A stretch of DNA of 64,000 bases from Acidovorax sp. (GTDB lineage: Bacteria > Pseudomonadota > Gammaproteobacteria > Burkholderiales > Burkholderiaceae_C), in the NCBI RefSeq assembly GCF_027492855.1, contig NZ_JAPUDY010000099.1:310001-374000 (forward strand), given 5' to 3'. Below, one piece after another: positions 1-8,640 of the stretch. Below the pieces are notes generated by a model that saw only the letters and a program-made list of their open reading frames with translations, had not been told where the DNA came from and searched no databases. The translations under genes were made by a program, and so were the position numbers. Within the stretch, counting starts at the first letter, position 1. Each line of letters starts with the position of its first letter.

Positions 1-294
1 TACTACGTCACCACCATCGTGCTCGACATCGTGCTGGGCTTTGCGGCCGCCATCATCGTGGCCTGGTTCTCGCGCCAGCGCGAGTTCCGTGCCGACGCGG
101 GCGCCGCCCAACTGATGGGCCGCCGCCAGCCCATGATCAACGCACTGGCCCGCCTGGGTGGCATGCACCCCGGCGAATTGCCCAAGAGCGTGGCCGCCAT
201 GGGCATTGCCGGTGGTATCGGCAAGCTGTTTTCCACCCACCCGCCCATCGAAGAGCGCATCGCCGCGCTGCAGAACGCGCAGCAGCAGGGCTAA
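1..294 (+). CDS. htpX: HtpX-type M48 membrane protease, C-terminal part
   Basis: The window opens inside this gene; only the last 97 codons are present. The visible part starts in a hydrophobic helix ([17 protein letters not shown]) followed by [13 protein letters not shown], the conserved HtpX segment that carries the third zinc ligand. It ends with the family tail [14 protein letters not shown]. HtpX is an inner-membrane, zinc-dependent protease that works with FtsH in membrane-protein quality control. The HEXXH motif lies upstream of the window, so activity cannot be judged here. A strong hairpin terminator follows about 45 nt after the stop. Confidence 0.9.
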   Translation, partial: YYVTTIVLDIVLGFAAAIIVAWFSRQREFRADAGAAQLMGRRQPMINALARLGGMHPGELPKSVAAMGIAGGIGKLFSTHPPIEERIAALQNAQQQG

Positions 295-339
295 GAGTCC
301 AGGGGCAGGCAGGCCTTGCCCCCCGCGCACTCCAAACCG

Positions 340-370
340 CCGCAGGGTTTAAACCCCTGCGGCTTTTTCT
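340..370 (+). terminator. Rho-independent terminator after htpX
   Basis: CCGCAGGG at 340-347 pairs with CCCTGCGG at 355-362 around a 7-nt AT-rich loop, and a T-rich tract (CTTTTTCTTT) follows. The position just after the htpX stop fits termination of that transcript. The convergent AraC-type gene ends at 405. Confidence 0.8.
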
Positions 371-404
371 TTGTGGGTGCGTGTTGTTGGACCCAGTCCT
401 GCGC

Positions 405-1514
405 CTATTTCACATCCACCCGCCAGCGCCGCCGGGGCGCGCGCAGCGCGTGGCGCTTGCGGTACTCGATGGGCGCCAGGCCGGTGTAGCGCGCAAAAAT
501 GCGCCGAAAGGCCGCGGGGTCCGCATAGCCGCAGGCCACGGCGATGCTGGGCACGCTCTCCAGGGTTATCTCCAGCATCACCCGCGCGCGGGCGCAGCGC
601 AGGCTGTGCAGGTGGTCGAGTGGTGATTGCGACATTTCTTGCTGAAAGTGCCGCAGCAATGTGCGCGTGCTCACCGAGGCCGCCTTGGCCAGTTGGGCCA
701 GCGAGTAGGGCTGGTCGAGGTGTTCTTCCATCCAGGCGATGGCGCGTGCCAGGGTGCTGTCGCGCGTGTGGGGGATGTGCTGCTGCGCATTGGCTTGCAG
801 TGCCGTGCTGGCGCGCTGGTGGCCGGGTGTGACGGCGGTTTCATAGACCAAGGCCAATTCCTCGCCCAGCGCTTGGCGCACCACGGCGATGGCCAGCAGG
901 TGGACGCTTTGTGACAGAGCGCAACTGAGCCAGGGCCCGTCGTCGGACAGGTCCTGCCCTATGCTGTGGCCGATGTCCGGAAAGTCCCGCTGGAAGCCCG
1001 CAATGTAGAACCAGGGCAGGCTGGCCTTGCGCCCGCTCAGCCGCCCGCATTGCGCGGCCAGCCAGGCGCCATTGCCCACGGTGATCAGCTTCTGCCCGGC
1101 ATCGAGCGCAATGCCCAGCCGCCGTGACAGGGGGCGGTACCGGTCCGCCGCCGCGCGGATGGCTTGAATGTCGGACGTGTGTAGCGGGGGGATGAACACC
1201 GCGTGGGCAGGGGCAATGCCCGCCGATGCCACGCCTTCGGGCGGTGTGTAGGCAGCCAGTGGTCCGGGCAGGGAAGGCACGGGTCTGCATTCGGCATCCA
1301 GCAGCCGCCAGGCCAGGCGCGGTGCCTGGGCACCCAGGCGCAGGCCTGCCAGAAGATTGGCATCGCGCAGAAGGTCGATGAACTGCAAGGCGCTCCCAAC
1401 GGCCGACTCGGGCAGCAGTGGAATGTCCACGCAAAACACCGGGGGCTTGGTGTGGTCCGAAGACAAAAACAAAGGGGGCTGCAACATGGCGGTATTGGCT
1501 TGCTGGATGGCCAT
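405..1514 (-). CDS. AraC/GlxA-family transcriptional regulator
   Basis: This 369-residue protein has an N-terminal region resembling the DJ-1/PfpI-like sensor domain of GlxA regulators (about residues 25-230). The C-terminal AraC-type double helix-turn-helix covers about 255-360, with SLAQLAKAASVSTRTLLRHF and the second-helix segment VACGYADPAAFRRIFARYTG. The sensor half is degenerate and the usual nucleophile-elbow Cys is not evident. It probably binds DNA and senses a small molecule. The gene is divergent from the M20 amidohydrolase at 1616, with about 100 nt between, so that gene is a plausible target; this is inference. Confidence 0.8.
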   Translation of the reverse strand: MAIQQANTAMLQPPLFLSSDHTKPPVFCVDIPLLPESAVGSALQFIDLLRDANLLAGLRLGAQAPRLAWRLLDAECRPVPSLPGPLAAYTPPEGVASAGIAPAHAVFIPPLHTSDIQAIRAAADRYRPLSRRLGIALDAGQKLITVGNGAWLAAQCGRLSGRKASLPWFYIAGFQRDFPDIGHSIGQDLSDDGPWLSCALSQSVHLLAIAVVRQALGEELALVYETAVTPGHQRASTALQANAQQHIPHTRDSTLARAIAWMEEHLDQPYSLAQLAKAASVSTRTLLRHFQQEMSQSPLDHLHSLRCARARVMLEITLESVPSIAVACGYADPAAFRRIFARYTGLAPIEYRKRHALRAPRRRWRVDVK

Positions 1515-1615
1515 TTTCGCTTGTCATGAATGGATGTGCAGCTTTTAGCATGAACGTGCTTTTTGCTCCTTGTCCCCAGGCCCTTGAGGCGCCACCCACC
1601 CTACGGATCTGCCCC

Positions 1616-2959
1616 ATGAACAAACCTCTTTCCGCCATCGCGTTCGCTGCCGGTCTTGCCGCCGCCGGACTGAGCGCAGTCTCTTCGGCCCACGCCCAGG
1701 CGCTGGATGCCGCGGGCCTCCAGGCCATCGACTCCGCTGTGAACGCCGTGGCCTCCAAGATGGTCCATTGGCGCCGCGACATCCATGCCCACCCGGAACT
1801 TTCGGGCCAGGAGGTACGCACCGCCAACCTGGTGGCCGAGCACCTGAAGAAACTCGGGATGGATGTGCAGACCAACGTGGGCGGCACCGGTGTGGTGGGG
1901 ACGCTGCGCGGCGGCCTGTCGGGCAAGGTGGTGGCCCTGCGCGCCGACATGGACGCACTGCCCGTGCCCGAGAACACCGGCCTGCCATTCGCATCCAAGG
2001 TGAAAGCCAACTACCTGGGCAAAGAGGTGCCGGTGATGCACGCCTGTGGGCACGACGCGCACGTGGCCATGCTCATGGGCGCGGCCGAGGCCCTGGCGGG
2101 TATGAAGGCCCAATTGCCCGGCACCATCAAGTTCATCTTCCAGCCCGCCGAAGAAGGCGCGCCGGTGGAGCCGGATGTCAACGGCAAAGTGCCCAGCTTT
2201 GGCGCCAAGGCCATGGTGGAAGAGGGCGCCTTGAAGGACGTGCAGGCCATCTACGGCTTGCACATCACGGCCAACCTGCCTTCGGGTGTGGTGGGCTATC
2301 GCAGCGGGCCGTTCATGGCAGGCTCCGACAGCCTGAAGATTCTGATCGAAGGCCGTGGCGGCCACGGCTCATCCCCCTGGAACGCGGTGGACCCCGTGGT
2401 GGCCGCGAGCCAGGTGGTGCTGGGTCTGCAGACGGTGGTCAGCCGCCAGCTCAACATCAGCAAGGAGCCAGCCGTCATCACCATCGGCTCCATCCAGGGT
2501 GGCACACGCTACAACATCATCCCCGACAACGTCGAGATGAGGGGCACCCTGCGCACCTTTGACGAGGACATGCGCCAGGAAGCCCTGAAGCGCATCACCA
2601 CCACTGCCGAATCCATTGCCGTATCGAGCGGTGCCAAGGCCAAGGTAGTGTTTGGCCCCGTGGCCTACCCGGTCACCACCAACCCCGCCGAGCTGACAGC
2701 GGCATCGCTGCCAGCGCTCAAGCTCGCCGTGGGTGGCAAGGCGATGATCATCCCCAAGGTGAGTGGTTCGGAGGATTTCTCCGAATTCCAGAAGGTGGCG
2801 CCGGGCTTTTTCTACTTCCTGGGCGCGCCGCCCAAGGGGGCGGACTTCAACAAGGCACCGTCCAACCATTCCCCGCTGTTTGACATCGACGAAGACCAAC
2901 TGCCCGTGGGTGCACGCACGTTGGCCGCGTTGGCCGTGGACTTTTTGCAGCGCAAGTAG
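1616..2959 (+). CDS. Exported M20-family amidohydrolase
   Basis: A 447-residue M20D-type metallopeptidase/amidohydrolase related to hippurate and N-acyl-amino-acid hydrolases. RADMDALP lies at 109-116 and the metal-binding HACGHDAH at 142-149. The catalytic Glu pair is in QPAEEG near 179-180, and a dimerisation lid domain follows. The first 28 residues look like a cleavable signal peptide ending near AHAQA, so the enzyme should act in the periplasm, whereas most family members are cytoplasmic. I chose the ATG at 1616 because it begins this signal peptide; an in-frame start at 1418 only adds unconserved sequence. The substrate is unknown. Confidence 0.85.
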   Translation: MNKPLSAIAFAAGLAAAGLSAVSSAHAQALDAAGLQAIDSAVNAVASKMVHWRRDIHAHPELSGQEVRTANLVAEHLKKLGMDVQTNVGGTGVVGTLRGGLSGKVVALRADMDALPVPENTGLPFASKVKANYLGKEVPVMHACGHDAHVAMLMGAAEALAGMKAQLPGTIKFIFQPAEEGAPVEPDVNGKVPSFGAKAMVEEGALKDVQAIYGLHITANLPSGVVGYRSGPFMAGSDSLKILIEGRGGHGSSPWNAVDPVVAASQVVLGLQTVVSRQLNISKEPAVITIGSIQGGTRYNIIPDNVEMRGTLRTFDEDMRQEALKRITTTAESIAVSSGAKAKVVFGPVAYPVTTNPAELTAASLPALKLAVGGKAMIIPKVSGSEDFSEFQKVAPGFFYFLGAPPKGADFNKAPSNHSPLFDIDEDQLPVGARTLAALAVDFLQRK

Positions 2960-2988
2960 GCGATCGATGGCGGGGTTGGCCGCGCTGC

Positions 2989-3525
2989 TCAGGCCGCGCG
3001 GTGTGCCGCCTGGCGGCCGATCAGCAAGCGAAACGGCAACAGCAAGGCCACGCCCAACGCCAACTTCACTCCCAGGTCACCCAGCGCCCAGGTAACCCAT
3101 GGGCCTTCGGTGCCCGCGAAGGCGATGCTCCAGAAAATCGCCGTGTCTAGCACGGCCGCCAGCAGCGTCGCAACAAGCGGCGCACGCCACCAAGCGCCGT
3201 GGCGCAGTCGGTCGAACACGGCGATGTCCAGCCACTGCGACAGCAGAAAGGCCGTGCCCGACGCAATGGCGATGCGCGCCGGTGCCAGCACCAGCGAAGC
3301 CGCCACGGCCACCGCAAACCCCACCCAGGCCACGCGCCGGGCATGCTCTGGGCCGTGGGCGCGGTTGACCAGTTCGCTCACGAGGAAGGCCACCGGGTAG
3401 GTGATGGCGCCCCAGGTCAGCCAGTCGTTGAGGGGGAACTGCACCAGGATGTTGGAGGCCAGCACCACGGCGGCCATGGCCAGTGCGGCCGCAGCGAATC
3501 GCGGCAGGGTGGGCGTCTGCATCAT
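2989..3525 (-). CDS. VUT family (YhhQ-like) queuosine-precursor transporter
   Basis: A 178-residue integral membrane protein with about five or six hydrophobic helices. Motifs such as NDWLTWGAITYPVAFLVSEL and the DTAIFWSIAF helix match the VUT/YhhQ family, whose studied member imports 7-deazaguanine precursors of the tRNA base queuosine. Its start overlaps the stop of the upstream FAD-dependent dehydrogenase gene by 4 nt (ATGA), so the two are translationally coupled. The substrate is inferred from the family only. Confidence 0.8.
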   Translation of the reverse strand: MMQTPTLPRFAAAALAMAAVVLASNILVQFPLNDWLTWGAITYPVAFLVSELVNRAHGPEHARRVAWVGFAVAVAASLVLAPARIAIASGTAFLLSQWLDIAVFDRLRHGAWWRAPLVATLLAAVLDTAIFWSIAFAGTEGPWVTWALGDLGVKLALGVALLLPFRLLIGRQAAHRAA

Positions 3526-5240
3526 GCGGCGGTGCCCAGCAGGTTGCGCGCAACGGCCTCGCCCACCTTGATGCCATCCACCCCGGCCGACAGAATGCCG
3601 CCCGCATAGCTGGCCCCTTCGCCCGCCGGGTACAGGCCCGGTGTGTTCAGGCTTTGCAGGTTCTCATCGCGCCCGATCTTGAGCGGTGACGAGGTGCGTG
3701 TCTCCACACCGGTCAGTACCGCGTCATGCATGTCAAAGCCCTTGATCTTGCGGCCGAAGGCAGGCAGCGCCTCGCGCAGTGCCTGGATGGCGTAGGCGGG
3801 CAGGGCGGCATGCAGGTCGCCCAAGGCCACGCCGGGCTTGTATGAGGGCTCCACGTCGCCGAGTTGTGTGGAGGGTTTGCCCTTGATGAAGTCACCCACC
3901 AGTTGCCCCGGCGCGCTGTAGTCGCGCCCGCCCAGCACGAAGGCGTTGGATTCGAGCTGGCGCTGCAGCACGATGCCCGCGAGGGGGTGGAAATTGCCGC
4001 GCGGCAGCTCTTCGATGCCGTGGGTACGGCCCAGGTGGGTTTCAAAAGCAGCGGCATCCGTGGGGTAGTCGCTTGGGTCGATGCCCACCACCATGCCTGC
4101 GTTGGCATTGCGCTCGTTGCGCGAATACTGGCTCATGCCGTTGGTGACCACGCGGTTCGGCTCGCTGGTGGCAGCCACCACGGTGCCGCCGGGGCACATA
4201 CAAAAGCTGTAGACCGCGCGGCCGTTTTGCGCGTGGTGCACCAGCTTGTAGTCGGCCGCGCCCAGCAAGGGGTGGCCCGCATGGCGGCCCCAGCGTGCGC
4301 GGTCGATGATGCCTTGTGGGTGTTCGATGCGAAAGCCGATCGAAAACGGCTTGCCCTCCATGGCTACGCCACGGTCGTAGAGCATCGCAAACGTATCGCG
4401 CGAGCTGTGGCCCAGGGCCATCACCACGTGGTCGGCCCGCAGCTCGGTGGTCTCGCCCGTGGCCTGGTTCAGCACTTTGAGGCCGCGCAGGTGGCGTGCC
4501 TCGCCCGTGCCTTCGATGACCACGTCCGTCACGCGCTGCTCGAAGCGGATCTCGCCGCCCAGGGCAATGATCTGCTCGCGCAGGTTCTCCACCACCTTCA
4601 CCAGCTTGAAGGTGCCGATGTGCGGGTGCGCCACGTACAAAATTTCTTCGGGTGCCCCGGCCTTGACGAACTCGTTCATCACCTTGCGGCCCAGGTGGCG
4701 CGGGTCCTTGATCTGGCTGTAGAGCTTGCCGTCGCTGAACGTGCCCGCGCCGCCTTCGCCAAACTGCACATTGCTCTCGGCATGCAACTCGCGCTTGCGC
4801 CACAGGCCCCAGGTGTCTTTGGTGCGCTCGCGCACCGGCTTGCCGCGCTCCAGCACGATGGGCTTGAAGCCCATCTGCGCCAGCACCAGCGCGGCAAAGA
4901 TGCCGCAGGGGCCAAAGCCCACCACTACGGGGCGCAGGGGCAGGTCAGCCGGTGCCTGGCCTACGGGGTGCCAGGCCATGTCGGGCGTGGGCTGGATGTG
5001 CGGGTTGCCTGCGAACTGGGCGAGGAGTGCGGCTTCTCGCGCAGGCTCGGTCAGGGTGATGTCGACGATGTACACCGCCAGCAGGGCCACCTTGCGCGCA
5101 TCGAAGCTGCGCTTGAACACATGCAGGTGGGCAATGTCTGCCGGGGCCAGGCCCAGCAGTTGGGCCGCAGCGGTGCGCAGCGGCGCGTCAGGGTTTTCGG
5201 CGGCCGTGAAGGGCAGCCGGATTTCGGAGAGGCGAATCAT
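3522..5240 (-). CDS. FAD-dependent dehydrogenase (COG2509)
   Basis: A 572-residue flavoprotein. An N-terminal region of about 100 residues precedes the Rossmann fold, whose FAD motif GFGPCG lies at 108-113. Downstream are ALGHSSRDTF and the C-terminal FAD-binding GLYPAGEGASYAGGI. This is the COG2509 family of uncharacterised FAD-dependent dehydrogenases. The ATG at 5240 is preferred over an in-frame ATG 12 codons upstream because MIRLSEIRLP is the usual family start. It is the first gene of a two-gene unit with the VUT transporter. The substrate is not known. Confidence 0.85.
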   Translation of the reverse strand: MIRLSEIRLPFTAAENPDAPLRTAAAQLLGLAPADIAHLHVFKRSFDARKVALLAVYIVDITLTEPAREAALLAQFAGNPHIQPTPDMAWHPVGQAPADLPLRPVVVGFGPCGIFAALVLAQMGFKPIVLERGKPVRERTKDTWGLWRKRELHAESNVQFGEGGAGTFSDGKLYSQIKDPRHLGRKVMNEFVKAGAPEEILYVAHPHIGTFKLVKVVENLREQIIALGGEIRFEQRVTDVVIEGTGEARHLRGLKVLNQATGETTELRADHVVMALGHSSRDTFAMLYDRGVAMEGKPFSIGFRIEHPQGIIDRARWGRHAGHPLLGAADYKLVHHAQNGRAVYSFCMCPGGTVVAATSEPNRVVTNGMSQYSRNERNANAGMVVGIDPSDYPTDAAAFETHLGRTHGIEELPRGNFHPLAGIVLQRQLESNAFVLGGRDYSAPGQLVGDFIKGKPSTQLGDVEPSYKPGVALGDLHAALPAYAIQALREALPAFGRKIKGFDMHDAVLTGVETRTSSPLKIGRDENLQSLNTPGLYPAGEGASYAGGILSAGVDGIKVGEAVARNLLGTAA

Positions 5241-5326
5241 GGTCTTGCGGGCCCGTGTCGATCGGGCGGCGTGCAACGTGGTGGGGGCACGATTTTACCG
5301 ATGCGGCGCCGGTGGACACGCTCCGC

Positions 5327-5352
5327 AAAAAAGGCCCGCCATGTGGCGGGCC
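5327..5352 (-). terminator. Rho-independent terminator on the cysK strand
   Basis: On the minus strand GGCCCGCC-ACAT-GGCGGGCC forms a perfect 8-bp stem with a 4-nt loop and is followed by six T residues. It lies about 85 nt past the cysK stop, downstream of the palindromic repeat at 5367-5434. Confidence 0.85.
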
Positions 5353-5366
5353 TGGGAGGCTGTTTT

Positions 5367-5434
5367 GTAGCTATCAATAATATAGCTGCTAGCGCTCGCC
5401 GTGATTGCGCTAGCAGTTGTTTTTGCTCAAAACC
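5367..5434. repeat. Palindromic repeat family 1 (TAGCTGCTAGCGCT), intergenic copy
   Basis: Contains TAGCTGCTAGCGCT, a short centre and TTGCGCTAGCAG as an inverted repeat. It is flanked by TAGCTATCAATAA on one side and a T-rich stretch on the other. It matches the intergenic copies at 8475, 17471, 35771 and 62551 and the coding copies described below. It sits just after cysK. Confidence 0.85.
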
Positions 5435-5438
5435 CTTC

Positions 5439-6356
5439 TCAAGCAGGCAGGAAACCTTCCACCGACAGGTAGCGCTCGCCCGTGTCGTAGTTAAAGCCCA
5501 GCACCTTGGCGCCTGCGGGCAGTTCGGGCAGCTTTTGGGCAATGGCCGCCAGCGTGGCGCCCGAGGAAATACCCACCAGAAGACCCTCTTCGCGCGCGCT
5601 GCGGCGGGCGTATTCGCGGGCTGGTTCCGCATCGACCTGGATCACGCCGTCGAGCACGCTGGTATCGAGGTTCTTGGGTACAAAGCCCGCACCGATGCCC
5701 TGGATGGGGTGGGGCGCGGGCGCGCCGCCCGAGATCACGGGCGAGGCCGTGGGCTCGACCGCGAACACCTTGAGTTGGGGGAACTTGGCCTTGAGAACGC
5801 GGGCCACACCCGTCAAGTGGCCGCCCGTGCCCACGCCGGTGATGATGGCGTCCAGCCCGTCGGGAAAATCCGCCAGGATCTCCTGCGCCGTGGTGCGCAC
5901 ATGCACGTCGATGTTGGCCGGGTTCTCGAACTGCTGCGGAATCCAGGCGCCGGGCGTCTGCGCCTGCAGCTCCTGCGCGCGGGCAATCGCGCCTTTCATT
6001 CCCTTTTCGCGCGGGGTCAGGTCAAACTGCGCGCCATAGGCCAACATCAGGCGGCGGCGCTCGATGCTCATGCTGTCGGGCATTACCAAAATCAGCTTGT
6101 AGCCCTTGACGGCCGCTACCAGCGCCAGGCCAATGCCGGTGTTGCCCGAGGTGGGCTCGATGATGGTGCCACCGGGCTTGAGCGCACCCGACTTCTCGGC
6201 ATCCTCCACCATGGCCAGCGCAATGCGGTCCTTGATGGAGCCGCCGGGGTTGCTGCGCTCTGACTTCACCCACACGTTGGCCGTGGGGCCGAACAAGCGG
6301 TTGATGCGCACGTGGGGCGTGTTGCCGATGGTTTGCAGAATGTTGTCAACTTTCAT
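5439..6356 (-). CDS. cysK: Cysteine synthase A (O-acetylserine sulfhydrylase)
   Basis: A 305-residue fold-type II PLP enzyme that makes L-cysteine from O-acetylserine and sulfide in the cytoplasm. The PLP lysine is K42 in NPGGSIKDR, and the substrate loop TSGNTG is at 69-74. The phosphate-binding [10 protein letters not shown] and [18 protein letters not shown] follow, the latter more typical of CysK than CysM. The start at 6356 begins the conserved [15 protein letters not shown] rho-independent terminator lies downstream, and a family 2 repeat lies upstream, between it and rtcA. Confidence 0.93.
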   Translation of the reverse strand: MKVDNILQTIGNTPHVRINRLFGPTANVWVKSERSNPGGSIKDRIALAMVEDAEKSGALKPGGTIIEPTSGNTGIGLALVAAVKGYKLILVMPDSMSIERRRLMLAYGAQFDLTPREKGMKGAIARAQELQAQTPGAWIPQQFENPANIDVHVRTTAQEILADFPDGLDAIITGVGTGGHLTGVARVLKAKFPQLKVFAVEPTASPVISGGAPAPHPIQGIGAGFVPKNLDTSVLDGVIQVDAEPAREYARRSAREEGLLVGISSGATLAAIAQKLPELPAGAKVLGFNYDTGERYLSVEGFLPA

Positions 6357-6414
6357 GGCGTCTCCTGTGAGGTGCAAAGAAGGGGCGACCCAATGCCAGC
6401 CAGTGGATAGAACC

Positions 6415-6483
6415 CCGTTCGGGTTGAGCCTGTCGAAACCAGGGCACGATGGGCAAGCCCTTTGGCAAGCTCGGGGTGAACGG
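6415..6483. repeat. Repeat family 2 (GTTCG..TGAGCCTGTCGAA), degenerate copy
   Basis: GTTCGGGTTGAGCCTGTCGAA is followed by a roughly 30-nt centre and a degraded inverted arm, GGCAAGCTCGGGGTGAACGG. The same REP-like palindrome occurs more perfectly at 8537-8595 and 18411-18470. It lies between rtcA and cysK. Confidence 0.75.
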
Positions 6484-6572
6484 GAGGCCACGGACGGAAA
6501 TTGCGGTATGACGCGCATTCTGAACCAGTTGCTCTGCAGCTTGGGCTATATGGATATAGCCAAGGTATCGAA

Positions 6573-7628
6573 CTACGGCAGCGGGCTGATTTCCACCTGC
6601 ATCGCCCGCTCGACCGGCGTGATCTGCACCTGCACCGGCAGGCCCAGCGCAATCGTCTCTGCATTGGTGGCCGTGTGCTGCGTGACCTCGGTGCAGGTGT
6701 AGCGTGCGGCCTGCCCGCTGCGCCACACCGCCAGGGCCAGCGGCAGCATCCATTGGTCGGCCAGGTGCGGGCCCAGGGCGCCGCTGCTGCGCTGGTAGGT
6801 TCGCACCTCGTCCGTTAGCCGTTTGGCGACCTGTTCGGACGACAGGCCACGCTCGCCCAACTGGCAGAACACCTCGGTGATATGGGCATATTCGAGCGTG
6901 GCGATGAGCGCATTGCCCGGCCCCTCGTTCTGGCGTGTGGGGGGCTGGCGCAACTGGCCTGCCTCAAACGTCCAGCCCATGCGCTGGCCCAGCACCTCCA
7001 GCTCGCGCGTGGCGATGTGGCGCGCCAGGCCAGGCGCCAGCGCCTCGCCCCAAGCGTTTTGCAGCGGGCCGCGCTCCAGCACATCCACCGGCGCCAGGGG
7101 CTGCGTGGAGGGCGTGATGTGCGCCACCAGCTCGCCGCCCCCGGCGGGGTAGAAGCCGCGCCGCTGCAATTGCAGCTCCAGCCCTGCACCCAGCCGCCGC
7201 ACCAGCGGCGCAAAGGCCCGCTCCAGAAAGTCAAACGGCGGCGCCATCGGGTTGTGCGTTCCGCCCGACAGCTGCACGCGGCTCGCACCATCGGCCAGCA
7301 TCAATGCGGGCAGAACGGTCTGCAGCACCAGCAGGCAACTGCCCGCCGTGGCGATCTGAAAGTGATAGTCGCCTGCACGCACCGCGCCGGGTGTGAACTG
7401 CAGTGTTTGTGAGCCCAGCTCGGCGCCGTCTGCCTGCCCGCCGCTCACGGCCATTGCGGCTTGTACACAGGCCAGGTGCTGGCGCATCAGGCCAGGCTTG
7501 GGTCGCCCTGCACGAATGCGTGTGATGTGCAATGGGCGACCGGTGACCATGGCGAGGGCCAGTCCTGTGCGCAGGATCTGGCCGCCGCCTTCGCCGGTGG
7601 AGCCGTCGAGGGTGAGGGGCGTGGTCAT
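6573..7628 (-). CDS. rtcA: RNA 3'-terminal phosphate cyclase
   Basis: A 351-residue RtcA. This enzyme uses ATP to adenylate an RNA 3'-phosphate through a covalent enzyme-AMP and convert it to a 2',3'-cyclic phosphate, the end that RtcB can seal. The N-terminal LDGSTGEGGGQILR and the catalytic motif GPHLADQ at 286-292 are present; His288 corresponds to the nucleophile of the E. coli enzyme. Length is normal for the family. It is the last gene of the RNA-repair operon, and its start overlaps the RlaP-like gene by 4 nt. Regulation is inferred to be from the sigma-54 promoter at 12610. Confidence 0.95.
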   Translation of the reverse strand: MTTPLTLDGSTGEGGGQILRTGLALAMVTGRPLHITRIRAGRPKPGLMRQHLACVQAAMAVSGGQADGAELGSQTLQFTPGAVRAGDYHFQIATAGSCLLVLQTVLPALMLADGASRVQLSGGTHNPMAPPFDFLERAFAPLVRRLGAGLELQLQRRGFYPAGGGELVAHITPSTQPLAPVDVLERGPLQNAWGEALAPGLARHIATRELEVLGQRMGWTFEAGQLRQPPTRQNEGPGNALIATLEYAHITEVFCQLGERGLSSEQVAKRLTDEVRTYQRSSGALGPHLADQWMLPLALAVWRSGQAARYTCTEVTQHTATNAETIALGLPVQVQITPVERAMQVEISPLP

Positions 7629-8470
7629 GGCGCAGCCTTCGCGGCGCCGTAGGCCAGCACCGTGTCATGCAGCAACGCATCCAGCGCTGCATGCCCCGGC
7701 ACGGGCAGCGGCTGCACAGGCTCGGCCGCGTTGCGCGCCAGTTCGGCTTCGATGAACGCATGGATGCCGGGCCAGCGCGGGCTTGTGGCGGCCTCGCCTG
7801 CGCGCATCTTCACTTCCAGAAGGGCGTTGATCTCTTCAACCAGCGCTGCATCGTGCACCGGGTGCAGTGTGTGCTGGGCCAGCTCGGCAAAGCGCATGGG
7901 CGGCACGCCGGGTTGCGTTCGTATCCAGCGCGCGGCCAGCAGCGGGCGCAGCACGTAGAGGTACTTCTTGTAGCGCACCTCGTCGGCCTGCAGGTGCTCG
8001 CGAAAGTTTTTCTTGGCCATCGAGGCGTAGTGGTGCCAACCCTTGGCGTTGGAGAACACCTGCGCCGCCAGCGTGCGAAAGCGGGCCATGGTTTCAGGCG
8101 CTTCGCGGTACACGATGGGCGAGCGCAGCCATTCGAGCAGGGTGGGGTTGGATTCGCGCAGCAGGCCCAAGGCCTTGCGCAGGTCCCAGCCATTCACATC
8201 CAGGTCGCCGCTGATGGGCAGCTCAATCACGTCGCGCCCCGGTGCCACCGTGAGGTACCACGGAAGCCGGTGTACATAGATGAAGCGCACGTCGTAGTCG
8301 CTGTCGGGCGAGGCAAAGCCCCAGCCCCGGCTGCCGGATTCGCAGGCGAACAACACGGTCACGTCGTGCGTGGCCTCGATGCGCTGCAGGGCCTCCAGTG
8401 CCTGGGCGCGCATGTGGGGCTCCACCGGGTGGGCGGAGCGCAGCATTTCTTGTTTCTCTTTTGTATGCAT
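7625..8470 (-). CDS. RlaP-type polymerase-beta-fold nucleotidyltransferase (RNA repair)
   Basis: A 281-residue protein with the pol-beta nucleotidyltransferase signature: GSRGW at 46-50 and the metal-binding pair in DSDYD at 56-60. A helical C-terminal half follows with KNFREHLQ and KKYLYVLRPLLAARWI. This matches the family known as RNA-repair-pathway nucleotidyltransferase (RlaP), often encoded beside rtcB or RNA ligases. It would add nucleotides to RNA ends, but its substrate is not settled. Translation is coupled to rtcA by an ATGA overlap. A 170-nt spacer with two palindromic repeats separates it from rtcB. Confidence 0.85.
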   Translation of the reverse strand: MHTKEKQEMLRSAHPVEPHMRAQALEALQRIEATHDVTVLFACESGSRGWGFASPDSDYDVRFIYVHRLPWYLTVAPGRDVIELPISGDLDVNGWDLRKALGLLRESNPTLLEWLRSPIVYREAPETMARFRTLAAQVFSNAKGWHHYASMAKKNFREHLQADEVRYKKYLYVLRPLLAARWIRTQPGVPPMRFAELAQHTLHPVHDAALVEEINALLEVKMRAGEAATSPRWPGIHAFIEAELARNAAEPVQPLPVPGHAALDALLHDTVLAYGAAKAAP

Positions 8471-8474
8471 AAAA

Positions 8475-8524
8475 GTGAGCTGTAGCGCTTATTGGGTAGG
8501 CGCTATAAGCTATCAAAATAGTAG
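8475..8524. repeat. Palindromic repeat family 1, intergenic copy between rtcB and rlaP
   Basis: GAGCTGTAGCGCTTATT, a short centre and AGGCGCTATAAGCTATCAAAATAG form a slightly decayed copy of the 62551 element. It includes the flanking GCTATCAAAATA half that also appears in the coding copies in murE and the NUDIX/MBL gene. Confidence 0.8.
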
Positions 8525-8536
8525 TATCCAAATATC

Positions 8537-8595
8537 CGTTCGGGCTGAGCCTGTCGAAGCCTTGCGCAGCGCTTCGACAAGCTCAGCGTGAACGG
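8537..8595. repeat. Repeat family 2 (REP-like palindrome)
   Basis: CCGTTCGGGCTGAGCCTGTC and GAAGC are mirrored by GCTTCGACAAGCTCAG followed by CGTGAACGG. The long inverted repeat has a short GC-rich centre. Within a transcript it would form a stable hairpin between rtcB and rlaP, which could set relative expression in the operon. Confidence 0.85.
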
Positions 8596-8640
8596 CGCTG
8601 GTGGTGCGGCGCTGAATCTGCCATTCACGGTGTGATGCGG

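Noticed and set aside
3864-6263. 799-codon plus-strand open frame opposite the FAD dehydrogenase and cysK
   Set aside because: It runs antisense through two well-supported genes and a repeat and matches no domain.
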